From positions 1 to 37,846 of the forward strand of contig NZ_SRIC01000047.1 of assembly GCF_004684775.1 (NCBI RefSeq): a stretch of 37,846 nt of DNA. Direction: 5' to 3'. The translations under genes were made by a program, and so were the position numbers. This DNA comes from Streptomyces sp. MZ04 (GTDB lineage: Bacteria; Actinomycetota; Actinomycetes; Streptomycetales; Streptomycetaceae). Under the pieces are notes generated by a model. The model made no database searches, was not told the DNA's origin, and worked only from the letters and a program-made list of their open reading frames with translations. Below, piece after piece: positions 6,582 to 13,834 of this stretch (its first letter is position 1; each line of letters opens with the position of its first letter).

Positions 6582-8078
6582 GTGTCGGAGGAGCTCATTC
6601 CGGAGTACCCGGAGACCCCGGAAACCCTGGAGATCGAGTCCGAAGAAGAGCCGATCAAGCAGCGCAAGAACGGTCTGTACCCGGGCGTCTCCGACGAGCT
6701 CGCCGAGAACATGAAGTCCGGCTGGGCCGACACAGAGCTGCACGATCTGCAGCCGATCGCCCAGGCTTCGCACACCGCGGCCCGCCGCGCCGCGCTCTCC
6801 GCGCGTTTCCCGGGCGAGCGGCTCGTCGTCCCCGCGGGCAACTTGAAGACCCGTTCGAACGACACGGAGTACGCCTTCCGCGCCTCCGTCGAATACGCGT
6901 ACCTGACCGGCAACCAGACCGAGGACGGCGTCCTCGTCCTGGAGCCCACCGACTTCGCGGACGGTACGAGCGGCCACGAGGCCACCATCTACCTGTTGCC
7001 GCGCTCCAATCGTGAGAACGGCGAGTTCTGGCTGGACGGCCAGGGCGAGCTGTGGGTCGGCCGCCGGCACTCCCTCACCGAGGCCGAGACGCTGTACGGC
7101 ATCCCGGCGTCCGACGTGCGTGAGCTCGCCGGGGCGCTGCGCGAGGCGACCGGTTCCGTCCGGGTCGTCCGCGGCTACGACGCCGGCGTCGAGGCCGCGC
7201 TGACCGACAAGGTCACCGCCGAGCGCGACGAGGAGCTGCGCGTCTTCCTCTCCGAGGCCCGCCTGGTCAAGGACGAGTTCGAGGTCGGCGAGCTGCAGAA
7301 GGCGTGCGACGCGACGGCTCGCGGCTTCGAGGACGTCGTGCGCGTCCTGGACAAGGCCGAGGCGACCAGCGAGCGCTACATCGAGGGCACGTTCTTCCTG
7401 CGCGCCCGCGTCGACGGCAACGACATCGGCTACGGCTCGATCTGCGCCGCGGGCCCGCACGCCACCACCCTGCACTGGGTGCGCAACGACGGCGCGGTGC
7501 GCTCAGGAGAGCTGCTTCTGCTCGACGCGGGCGTGGAGACCCACACGTACTACACCGCCGACGTGACGCGGACGCTGCCGATCAACGGCCGCTTCAACGA
7601 GCTGCAGCGCAAGATCTACGACGCCGTGTACGAGGCCCAGGAGGCCGGCATCGCGGCGGTCAAGCCCGGCGGCAAGTACCGCGACTTCCACGACGCCGCG
7701 CAGCGTGTGCTCGCCGAGAAGCTCGTGGAATGGGGCCTCGTCGAGGGTCCGGTCGAGCGTGTTCTCGAGCTGGGTCTGCAGCGCCGCTGGACCCTGCACG
7801 GCACCGGTCACATGCTCGGCATGGACGTCCACGACTGCGCGGTCGCGCGCCGCGAGACGTACGTGGACGGTGTCCTGGAGCCCGGCATGTGCCTGACCGT
7901 CGAGCCCGGTCTGTACTTCCAGGCGGACGACCTGACGGTGCCGGAGGAGTACCGCGGCATCGGCGTGCGGATCGAGGACGACATCCTCGTGACGGCGGAC
8001 GGCAACGAGAACCTGTCGGCGGCGCTGCCGCGGCGTGCCGATGACGTCGAGGCGTGGATGGCCGAGCTCAAGGGCTGA
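6582..8078 (+). CDS. pepP: Xaa-Pro aminopeptidase (aminopeptidase P, M24B)
   Basis: 498 residues. An N-terminal creatinase-like domain (about 50-215) precedes a C-terminal pita-bread catalytic domain (about 220-495). All five dimetal ligands are present: Asp315 in LLLLDAGVE, Asp327 in YYTADVTRT, His410 in HGTGHMLGMDVHD, Glu441 in TVEPGLYF and Glu465 in GVRIEDD. The enzyme releases N-terminal residues preceding proline, usually with Mn2+, in the cytoplasm. Start GTG 6582 follows a strong AGGAGG with an 8-base spacer. The acidic N-terminal extension (residues 1-30) is typical of the streptomycete enzyme. It is monocistronic, with a hairpin before it and a perfect terminator after it. Confidence 0.95.
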   Translation: MSEELIPEYPETPETLEIESEEEPIKQRKNGLYPGVSDELAENMKSGWADTELHDLQPIAQASHTAARRAALSARFPGERLVVPAGNLKTRSNDTEYAFRASVEYAYLTGNQTEDGVLVLEPTDFADGTSGHEATIYLLPRSNRENGEFWLDGQGELWVGRRHSLTEAETLYGIPASDVRELAGALREATGSVRVVRGYDAGVEAALTDKVTAERDEELRVFLSEARLVKDEFEVGELQKACDATARGFEDVVRVLDKAEATSERYIEGTFFLRARVDGNDIGYGSICAAGPHATTLHWVRNDGAVRSGELLLLDAGVETHTYYTADVTRTLPINGRFNELQRKIYDAVYEAQEAGIAAVKPGGKYRDFHDAAQRVLAEKLVEWGLVEGPVERVLELGLQRRWTLHGTGHMLGMDVHDCAVARRETYVDGVLEPGMCLTVEPGLYFQADDLTVPEEYRGIGVRIEDDILVTADGNENLSAALPRRADDVEAWMAELKG

Positions 8079-8110
8079 GGGTCTGCTTCTTGAACTGAGG
8101 GTCTTCTTAA

Positions 8111-8148
8111 GAAGGGGCCGGGCATCCTGTGGGGTGCCCGGCCCCTTC
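8111..8148. terminator. Bidirectional hairpin terminator between convergent pepP and the AhpD-like gene
   Basis: Perfect 14-bp stem, GAAGGGGCCGGGCA (8111-8124) with TGCCCGGCCCCTTC (8135-8148), and a 10-base loop. The A/T pairs at the stem base help termination in both directions. It lies 33 bases after the pepP stop and 23 bases after the minus-strand AhpD-like stop. A short palindrome, CTTCTTAAGAAG, overlaps its left edge (8102-8113). Confidence 0.85.
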
Positions 8149-8171
8149 GCGTTGGCCCCCGGGAGAGGGGC

Positions 8172-8648
8172 TCAACGCTCGTCCTCGCCCGCGACCTTGG
8201 CGGTGCTCAGGGCGATGCGGTTCCAGGTGTTGATGGTGAAGATCAGGGCCAGGACGCGGGCCAGCTCCTCCTCGTCGAAGTGCTCGGCCGCGCGGGCGTA
8301 GACGTCGTCCGGGACACCGCCCCGGTCGACGAGCGTGACGGACTCGGTCAGGGCCAGCGCCGCCTGCTCCTTCTCCGTGAAGAAGTTCCTGGCCTCGCGC
8401 CATACGCCGACCATGTGCAGGCGTGCCTCGTCCTCGCCCGCCTTGCGCGCGTCGGACGTGTGCATGTGGAGGCAGTACGCACAGCCGTTCAGGAGCGAGG
8501 CGCGGATCTGGATCAGCTCGACCAGGGCCGGGTCGAGGCCGTCGCGGGCGGCGGCGTCGAAGCCGATGAGGGCCTTGAACGCCTTGGGGGCGGCCTTGGC
8601 GAAGTTGATGCGGGTCAGGCTCTGCGTGGCGTTCTCGTTGTTCGTCAT
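8172..8648 (-). CDS. AhpD/carboxymuconolactone-decarboxylase family protein
   Basis: 158 residues from ATG 8648. The AhpD-type motif E-x11-C-x2-C-x3-H is intact: Glu44, Cys56, Cys59, His63 within ASLLNGCAYCLHMHTSDA. Such all-alpha proteins act as thiol peroxidases or disulfide reductases linked to alkyl hydroperoxide defence. Two ATGs are possible (8654 and 8648). A -10-like TAGATT (minus strand, 8661-8656) places the transcript start at about 8648, favouring leaderless translation from the second ATG; no ribosome site is seen for either. The gene is divergent from a MocR regulator only 47 bases away, a common regulator-target arrangement, so control by that regulator is likely. Substrate unknown. 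Confidence 0.87.
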   Translation of the reverse strand: MTNNENATQSLTRINFAKAAPKAFKALIGFDAAARDGLDPALVELIQIRASLLNGCAYCLHMHTSDARKAGEDEARLHMVGVWREARNFFTEKEQAALALTESVTLVDRGGVPDDVYARAAEHFDEEELARVLALIFTINTWNRIALSTAKVAGEDER

Positions 8649-8655
8649 GACCATG

Positions 8656-8687
8656 AATCTACGGGGCGGATAGACCTTGGGTAGGGT
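8656..8687. promoter_or_regulatory. Divergent promoters and 11-bp-spaced direct repeats of the AhpD/MocR pair
   Basis: GGATAG (8668-8673) and GGGTAG (8679-8684) are direct repeats 11 bp apart, one helical turn, as is typical of MocR operators. TAGGGT (8682-8687), a -10-like hexamer, ends 8 bases before the MocR ATG. TAGATT on the other strand (8661-8656) ends 7 bases before AhpD ATG 8648. Both messages therefore look leaderless, and a bound regulator would cover both promoters. Confidence 0.45.
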
Positions 8688-8695
8688 GCATTTTC

Positions 8696-10162
8696 ATGCC
8701 GGAATCATGGGTCAATTTGGCGGAGCGCATCGGGAGTGACCTGCACCTGGAGCTCTCCGGGGCGGGGGGCCGCCGCGCCGTCCTCATCCGCGCGCTGCGG
8801 GACGCCGTGCGCGAGGGACGGCTCGCTCCGGGGACGCGGCTCCCGCCCTACCGCTCCCTCGCCGCCGATCTGGGCATCGCCCGCAACACCGTCGCCGACG
8901 CCTACGCCGAGCTCGTCGCCGAAGGCTGGCTGACCGCGCGGCAGGGTTCCGGAACGCAGGTGGCCGACCGCGCGGCGCCGCCCCAGCGGGCCCGGGTCCC
9001 CAAGGGGGCGCCCGCGCGGCCCGCGGCGCCGACGTACAACCTGCGTCAGGGGCAGCCGGACGCCGCCTCCTTCCCCCGCGCCGCGTGGCTCGCCGCCGCC
9101 CGGCGCGCCCTCAACTCGGCGCCGAACGAGGCCTTCGGGCCGGGTGACCCACAGGGGCGCGTGGAGCTGCGCCGGGCGCTCGCCGAGTATCTGGGGCGCG
9201 CGCGTGGGGTGCGCGCCGATCCGGAGCGGATCGTGGTGTGCTCCGGGTTCGCGCACGCCCTGCGGCTGCTGTTCGGCGCCGGGGGAGGCGGGGTGTTGCG
9301 GGGTCCTTCCCCAAGCTCTCGGCTCCGCTCGAGCAGGGGATACCCCATCGCCGTGGAGTCGTACGGCCTCGGCTTCCACCGCTCGATCCTGGAGACCGCG
9401 GGCGTCCGCACGGTCCCGCTCGGGCTCGACGAACGGGGCGCCCGGACCGAGGAACTGACCGAGGGACAGCGCGTCCGTGGAGTGCTGCTCACGCCCGCTC
9501 ACCAGTTCCCCACCGGCGGCCCGCTGCACCCGACCCGGCGCACGGCGGTCATCGACTGGGCACGGACCCGAGGCGGCCTCGTCCTGGAGGACGACTACGA
9601 CGGCGAGTTCCGCTACGACCGGGAGCCGGTGGGCGCCGTACAGGGTTTGGATTCCGAACGCGTCATCTACATGGGCTCGGTCAGCAAGAGCCTCTCTCCA
9701 GGAGTGCGTCTGGGGTGGCTCGTTCTGCCCGAACACCTCATCGACGACGTACTCGCCGCCAAGGGGGAGCGGGAGGCGTGGGCCAGCGTGATCGACCAGC
9801 TGACCCTCGCCGACCTCATCGAGTCGGGCCGCTACGACCGCCACATCCGCCGGATGCGCCAGCGCTACCGCCGGCGCCGCGACCAGCTCGTCGACGCCCT
9901 CGCCGAGCACGCCCCGCACATCAGCCCGACCGGTGTCGCCGCGGGCCTGCACACCGTCCTGCGGCTGCCGCCGGGCACCGAACAGTCCACGGTCAAGGCG
10001 GCCGCCTGGCAGGGCCTGGCGCTGGACGGCCTCGCCGAATTCCGCCACCCGGAGGCCACTATGCCCGCGCCGGACGGCCTGGTGGTCGGCTACTCGACGC
10101 CTCCTGAGCACGCGTACGGCGCGGCACTCGAGGCGCTGTGCAGGGCGCTGCCGCCCGACTGA
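8696..10162 (+). CDS. MocR/PdxR-type regulator (GntR HTH fused to aminotransferase fold)
   Basis: 488 residues. Residues 25-90 form a GntR winged helix (ALRDAVREGRLAPGTRLP, GIARNTVADAYAELVAEGWL). The rest is a fold-type I aminotransferase domain with the PLP lysine Lys331 in MGSVSKSLSPGVRLGW and the Asp-Asp-Tyr-Asp block around residue 300. Such proteins sense PLP or amino-acid ligands and usually control a divergent gene, here the AhpD-like gene. Start ATG 8696 lacks a ribosome site and is probably leaderless. Residues about 202-217 (GPSPSSRLRSSRGYP) are encoded by a palindromic repeat at 9300-9346. They interrupt the usual strand before VESYGLGFHR yet keep the frame, so function may or may not be retained. 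Confidence 0.9.
   Translation: MPESWVNLAERIGSDLHLELSGAGGRRAVLIRALRDAVREGRLAPGTRLPPYRSLAADLGIARNTVADAYAELVAEGWLTARQGSGTQVADRAAPPQRARVPKGAPARPAAPTYNLRQGQPDAASFPRAAWLAAARRALNSAPNEAFGPGDPQGRVELRRALAEYLGRARGVRADPERIVVCSGFAHALRLLFGAGGGGVLRGPSPSSRLRSSRGYPIAVESYGLGFHRSILETAGVRTVPLGLDERGARTEELTEGQRVRGVLLTPAHQFPTGGPLHPTRRTAVIDWARTRGGLVLEDDYDGEFRYDREPVGAVQGLDSERVIYMGSVSKSLSPGVRLGWLVLPEHLIDDVLAAKGEREAWASVIDQLTLADLIESGRYDRHIRRMRQRYRRRRDQLVDALAEHAPHISPTGVAAGLHTVLRLPPGTEQSTVKAAAWQGLALDGLAEFRHPEATMPAPDGLVVGYSTPPEHAYGAALEALCRALPPD
9300..9346. repeat. Palindromic REP-like repeat inserted within the MocR coding sequence
   Basis: About 47 bp with nested inverted repeats: GGGGT (9300-9304) with ACCCC (9342-9346), CCCC (9309-9312) with GGGG (9336-9339), and GCTC (9315-9318) with GAGC (9331-9334). 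The core CCAAGCTCTCGGCTCCGCTC resembles a short palindromic element I recall as scattered through Streptomyces genomes. No second copy was seen in this window. It encodes a Ser/Arg-rich segment foreign to the aminotransferase fold. Confidence 0.65.
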
Positions 10163-10183
10163 AGCAGACCGCGGCAGACCGCG

Positions 10184-10627
10184 TCAGGCGGTGACCAGCG
10201 GTGTGTCCTCGCGCCACTTGAGGATCTTGTCGAAGCTGATCACCGCGCCGCCCCTGCCCGGCTTGTTGCCGAAGTGCACATGATCGGCGAGCTCCTGGAT
10301 GAGACACAGCCCTCGTCCGTGCTCGGCCGTCTCGGACGCGGGCAGCGTCGCCACGGGGACGAACCCCGGGCCGGAATCGGCCACTTCGATACGGCACTTC
10401 TCGCCGTCCAGATACGCCGTGACCCGGTACGCCCCGGCCTGCCCCCCGGGGGCCGGCGTCCCGCCGTGCTCCACCGCGTTGGCACAGGCCTCGCTGAGGG
10501 CCACCGACAGGTCGTAGGAGACGTCCGGATCCACCCCCGCGGTCTCCATCGTGCCGATCAGCAGTCGACGGGCCAGCGGGACGCTCGCAGCTTCGCGCCG
10601 CAAATGGAGAGACCACCACATGCTCAT
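10184..10627 (-). CDS. RsbW-like ATP-binding regulatory protein (HATPase_c)
   Basis: 147 residues, single GHKL domain. The N box is DLSVALSEACANAVEHG (Glu46, Asn50), the G1 box EVADSGPGF (Asp84) and the G2 box EHGRGLCLI (Gly104-Gly106). Start ATG 10627 follows AGGAGG with a 7-base spacer; longer readings (to 10717) have no ribosome site. It resembles Streptomyces anti-sigma or serine-kinase switch proteins. The gene is convergent with the MocR gene and divergent from the copper-associated membrane protein; no partner gene is adjacent. A possible promoter is TTGACG (minus strand, 10687-10682) with a degenerate -10 about 17 bases on. Confidence 0.87.
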   Translation of the reverse strand: MSMWWSLHLRREAASVPLARRLLIGTMETAGVDPDVSYDLSVALSEACANAVEHGGTPAPGGQAGAYRVTAYLDGEKCRIEVADSGPGFVPVATLPASETAEHGRGLCLIQELADHVHFGNKPGRGGAVISFDKILKWREDTPLVTA

Positions 10628-10884
10628 GCTCCAGCCTCCTGGCCGCGGCTCGACATACCGATACGTATTGCCGCAAGCGCCCGTCAATAAGCGCGTAGTT
10701 GAAGTGATGCCGCCCATACGGCCGACGCGCGGACCGCGCGCAACGGTGTAGCCGGGTCACCCAAAGGTGCGTATTTCCTCCCTCATGACCATTCATCGGA
10801 ACCGAACGGGGCCGAACGGCATCCCCGGGAGCTTGCGGACCTGCCGTGTGCGGCCGGTGGGCCCAGTGCGATGATGGCCCGGCC

Positions 10885-11694
10885 ATGACTGCCCCCCACC
10901 AGCGCGAAGCGCGCGCCGGATTCGACGTACGGCTGCTGAGAGCCGCGGTGTTCGCCGTGCTCTGCGTCGTGCTGTCCGCCGGGGGCCATCTGCTCGCTTC
11001 CTGCGCGAGCGTCCCGCTGTGGACGCTCGGGGCGGGATTCCTCGCCGTTCTCGCCGTCGCGGCGCCGCTGGCCGGTCGTGAGCGTTCACTGCCCGGCATC
11101 GCCGCCGCGCTCGCGGCAGGGCAGGTGGGCCTGCACGCGCTGTTCGCGGTCGGGCAGCACGGCGGCACCGTTCCGCAGTCCGCCGACGCCTCCCTGGTGG
11201 AGCGGGCCGCGCGGATCGTGTGCGGTGCGGGCGCGGCGACGCTCAGCCCGGCCGAGGCCCAGCGGATTCTGGCAACTGCCGGTGTCCAAGGCACCGGCCA
11301 TTCCATGCACCACGGCACCGGAGCCATGGCGGCGGACACCGCGATGGGCTCGATGTCGCCGCTTCCTTCGCTGCCCATGCTGCTCGCTCACGTACTGGCC
11401 GCGGTCGCCGCCGGATGGCTGCTGCGCCGCGGCGACGTCGCGCTGCTCCGGCTCGTCAGGCTCTCGGCCGACGGGGCGCAAGGAGTCGCCGAGGGAGCGC
11501 TCGTACGTTCCCTGCGCGGGGCCCTCGCTCTCGTACGCGCCCTGCGCGCAGGCCTTCCCGGGGCGCCCGAAACGGGTCCCCTGACCCCGCGCACCGGACA
11601 TCTCGTACCGCCGAAGCCACACACCACGGCACTGCAGCACACGGTGATCAGGCGCGGCCCGCCGACGGCCGCCGCACTCGTACTCGCCGCCTGA
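10885..11694 (+). CDS. Integral membrane protein with His/Met-rich loop, start of the copper-handling cluster
   Basis: 269 residues from ATG 10885 (the frame extends 13 codons upstream without a ribosome site). Hydrophobic segments lie at about residues 17-34, 45-62, 72-90 and 160-182. Between the third and fourth is a loop (about 138-158) rich in His and Met (GHSMHHGTGAMAADTAMGSM), suited to binding Cu(I) or Cu(II). I do not recognise a named family. It precedes ycnI by 133 bases on the same strand, and its ligand-rich loop suggests a copper-related role; this is inference from context and composition. The C-terminal 80 residues are basic and Pro-rich. A direct repeat CCGAACGG (10802-10809, 10812-10819) lies upstream. 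Confidence 0.68.
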   Translation: MTAPHQREARAGFDVRLLRAAVFAVLCVVLSAGGHLLASCASVPLWTLGAGFLAVLAVAAPLAGRERSLPGIAAALAAGQVGLHALFAVGQHGGTVPQSADASLVERAARIVCGAGAATLSPAEAQRILATAGVQGTGHSMHHGTGAMAADTAMGSMSPLPSLPMLLAHVLAAVAAGWLLRRGDVALLRLVRLSADGAQGVAEGALVRSLRGALALVRALRAGLPGAPETGPLTPRTGHLVPPKPHTTALQHTVIRRGPPTAAALVLAA

Positions 11695-11827
11695 CGCGAC
11701 GCACTCCACCGCAGTACTACGGAGAGGCGCATCGCGGCCGGTGGCCCCCACGCGCGCGTGCCCGCTCGGTTCGTCGCCGCGCGCCCTCCCCGACTGATCA
11801 CCACTGCCGAATGTGGAGTGTTCCGCC

Positions 11828-12604
11828 ATGTCTGCTCTGTCTGCCCTGTCCTCCGTCAAGGCTTCCCGCGTCTCCGTCATCGGCGGCGTCGCGGCCTCCG
11901 CCGTGCTGCTGCTCTCCGTCCCCGCCTTCGCGCACGTCAGCGTCACCGCCGAGGGCGAGGCCGCCAAGGGCGGGTACGCCACGGTCAACTTCAAGGTGCC
12001 GAACGAGCAGGACGACGCCTCGACCAACAAGCTCGAGATCTCCTTCCCGAAGAAGCACCCGCTCGCGTCCGTGATGACGCAGCCCGTCCCCGGCTGGACC
12101 GCGAAGGTCACCAAGTCGAAGCTCGACAAGCCCCTGGAAATGCACGGCGAGAAGATCACCGAGGCCGTCTCCAAGGTCACCTGGACCGCTGACGGCAAGG
12201 GCGTCGAGCCGGGCACCTTCCAGAAGTTCCCGCTCTCCCTCGGTGCGCTGCCCGAGGACGCGGACGAGCTCGTCTTCAAGGCCGTCCAGACGTACGACAA
12301 CAAGGACGTCGTCCGCTGGATCGAGCCCCAGCAGAAGGGCCAGGAGGAGCCGGAGCACCCGGCGCCGACCCTCGCGCTGGTCGCCGCGTCCGAGGACGGC
12401 CACGGCGCCGCCGCCTCGCACGACGACAAGGAAGACGCCAAGGAAGACGCCAAGGAAGACGCGAAGTCCGACCACAAGAGCGAGACGGCGTCCGCCGACA
12501 GCAGCGACTCGACCGCCCGCGTCCTCGGCATCGTCGGCATCGTCGTCGGCGCCGCCGGCGTGGCCTTCGGAGTACTCTCCGGGCGCCGGCGCGCCAACAG
12601 CTGA
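11828..12604 (+). CDS. ycnI: YcnI-like (DUF1775) copper-binding membrane-anchored protein
   Basis: 258 residues. A signal peptide ends at AFA, leaving His36 as the mature N-terminus (HVSVTAEGEA). An N-terminal His is the copper ligand of YcnI domains. The DUF1775 beta-sandwich follows (about 36-190, with VPGWTAKV). Then comes a charged linker containing three Lys-Glu-Asp-Ala units encoded by 12-base repeats, and a C-terminal membrane helix VLGIVGIVVGAAGVAFGVL before a basic stop-transfer (GRRRANS). Start ATG 11828 has GTGGAG 9 bases upstream. It acts outside the membrane in copper handling, as the linked sco, PCuAC and CopC-D genes imply. Confidence 0.9.
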   Translation: MSALSALSSVKASRVSVIGGVAASAVLLLSVPAFAHVSVTAEGEAAKGGYATVNFKVPNEQDDASTNKLEISFPKKHPLASVMTQPVPGWTAKVTKSKLDKPLEMHGEKITEAVSKVTWTADGKGVEPGTFQKFPLSLGALPEDADELVFKAVQTYDNKDVVRWIEPQQKGQEEPEHPAPTLALVAASEDGHGAAASHDDKEDAKEDAKEDAKSDHKSETASADSSDSTARVLGIVGIVVGAAGVAFGVLSGRRRANS

Positions 12605-12618
12605 GCCAACCCATCGGA

Positions 12619-12650
12619 CCGCACCGGGGCGTTCGACCGCCCCGGTGCGG
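12619..12650 (+). terminator. Intra-cluster hairpin between ycnI and sco
   Basis: Perfect 13-bp stem, CCGCACCGGGGCG (12619-12631) and CGCCCCGGTGCGG (12638-12650), with a 6-base loop, 14 bases after the ycnI stop. Lying inside an otherwise co-directional cluster, it probably terminates or attenuates transcription, or sets the 3' end of a processed ycnI message. Confidence 0.75.
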
Positions 12651-12681
12651 CCGGGCCCCCTCACATCTGGGACATTTTCAT

Positions 12682-13332
12682 ATGCGCAACAAGAAGCTGC
12701 TCGCCGCCGCCATGCTGGCCGCGGCCGCCCTCACCCTCTCCGCCTGCGGCGGCGGTGACGACGGCAAGAAGCCCGTCGCGGACGTCTCCGTCGAGTCCGA
12801 CGGCAACAAGGCCGCGACCGTCCTCGACAAGCCCTTCGAGAAGCCGGACCTCGTCCTCACGGACACCCACGGCAAGAAGTACGACCTGCGCGCGCAGACC
12901 AAGGGCAAGCCGACGCTCGTCTACTTCGGCTACACCAACTGCCCCGACGTCTGCCCGCTGACGATGAGCAACATCGCCGTCGCCAAGAAGGAACTGCCCA
13001 AGGCCGAGCGGGACAAGCTCCAGGTCGTCTTCGTCACCACCGACCCCGAGCGGGACACCCCCGCCGCCCTCGGCAAGTGGCTCAAGGCCCAGGACACCGA
13101 CTTCATCGGCCTGACCGGTGACTTCGACACCATCCAGGGCAGCGCCCGCACCCTCGGCATCAGCATCGAACCCTCCAAGAAGGAGAAGGGCAAGATCGTC
13201 TCGATGCACAGCACGCAGGTCATCGCGTTCTCCCCGAAGACCGACGAGGGTTACGTCCTGTACGGCGAGGACGCCACCGTGGACGACTACGCCAAGGACC
13301 TCCCCGAGCTCATCAAGGGAGAGACCCCGTGA
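12682..13332 (+). CDS. sco: Sco/SenC copper metallochaperone lipoprotein
   Basis: 216 residues. Lipoprotein signal with lipobox LSAC (Cys22), then a thioredoxin-fold Sco domain. The copper ligands are present: Cys87 and Cys91 in NCPDVCP, and His176 in SMHSTQV. Sco proteins deliver copper to cytochrome c oxidase CuA; in Streptomyces lividans Sco also takes part in the copper relay needed for morphological development. The start is ATG 12682; the best upstream purine stretch (GGGA) is 10 bases away. The stop overlaps the next start by 4 bases (GTGA at 13329-13332), so the PCuAC gene is translationally coupled. Confidence 0.95.
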   Translation: MRNKKLLAAAMLAAAALTLSACGGGDDGKKPVADVSVESDGNKAATVLDKPFEKPDLVLTDTHGKKYDLRAQTKGKPTLVYFGYTNCPDVCPLTMSNIAVAKKELPKAERDKLQVVFVTTDPERDTPAALGKWLKAQDTDFIGLTGDFDTIQGSARTLGISIEPSKKEKGKIVSMHSTQVIAFSPKTDEGYVLYGEDATVDDYAKDLPELIKGETP

Positions 13333-13820
13333 ACCGCCGCACTCTGATCAGCGGGGCCATGACGCTGACGGCGGGGCTCGCCCTCGCGGGCTGCTCGGAC
13401 TCCTCCGCCGACAAGGCATCGGAGGTATCGGAGGCCAAGCCCAGCCTCAAGGTCTCGGGTGCCTTCATGCCCGAACCCACCATGGACACCATGGCCTCCG
13501 GCTTCTTCACCGTCACGAACAAGGGGAGCACCGACAAGCTCACCTCGGTGACCAGCTCCCTCGCGGACAACGTGACGCTGCACAGCACCAAGGGCAGCGC
13601 GATGAAGGAGCAGAAGTCGTTCGACGTACCCGCGAACGGCGAGCTCGACTTCGCGCGGGGCGGCAACCACCTCATGTTCGAGTCGCTCAAGAGCAAGCCG
13701 AAGCAGGGCGACAAGGTGGCGGTGACGCTGCACTTCCAGAAGTCCGGCGCGGTCGAGGTTGAGTTTCCGGTGAAGGCCGCCACGTACAACCCCAAGCCCG
13801 GCAAGCACACGTCGCACTGA
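13329..13820 (+). CDS. PCuAC-type periplasmic-facing copper chaperone lipoprotein (ECuC-like)
   Basis: 163 residues. The N-terminus MNRRTLISGAMTLTAG has a twin-arginine look and ends in lipobox LAGC (Cys22). The DUF461/PCuAC domain follows. The M-x21-H-x-M part of the copper signature is exact (Met92, His114, Met116); His85 is the likely fourth ligand but lies closer to Met92 than in the canonical motif. The C-terminus ends GKHTSH, adding two His. Start GTG 13329 overlaps the sco stop. In S. lividans the equivalent protein (ECuC) passes copper to Sco; this assignment rests on motif and gene order. Confidence 0.9.
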   Translation: MNRRTLISGAMTLTAGLALAGCSDSSADKASEVSEAKPSLKVSGAFMPEPTMDTMASGFFTVTNKGSTDKLTSVTSSLADNVTLHSTKGSAMKEQKSFDVPANGELDFARGGNHLMFESLKSKPKQGDKVAVTLHFQKSGAVEVEFPVKAATYNPKPGKHTSH

Positions 13821-13834
13821 GGGACTGACCGTTG

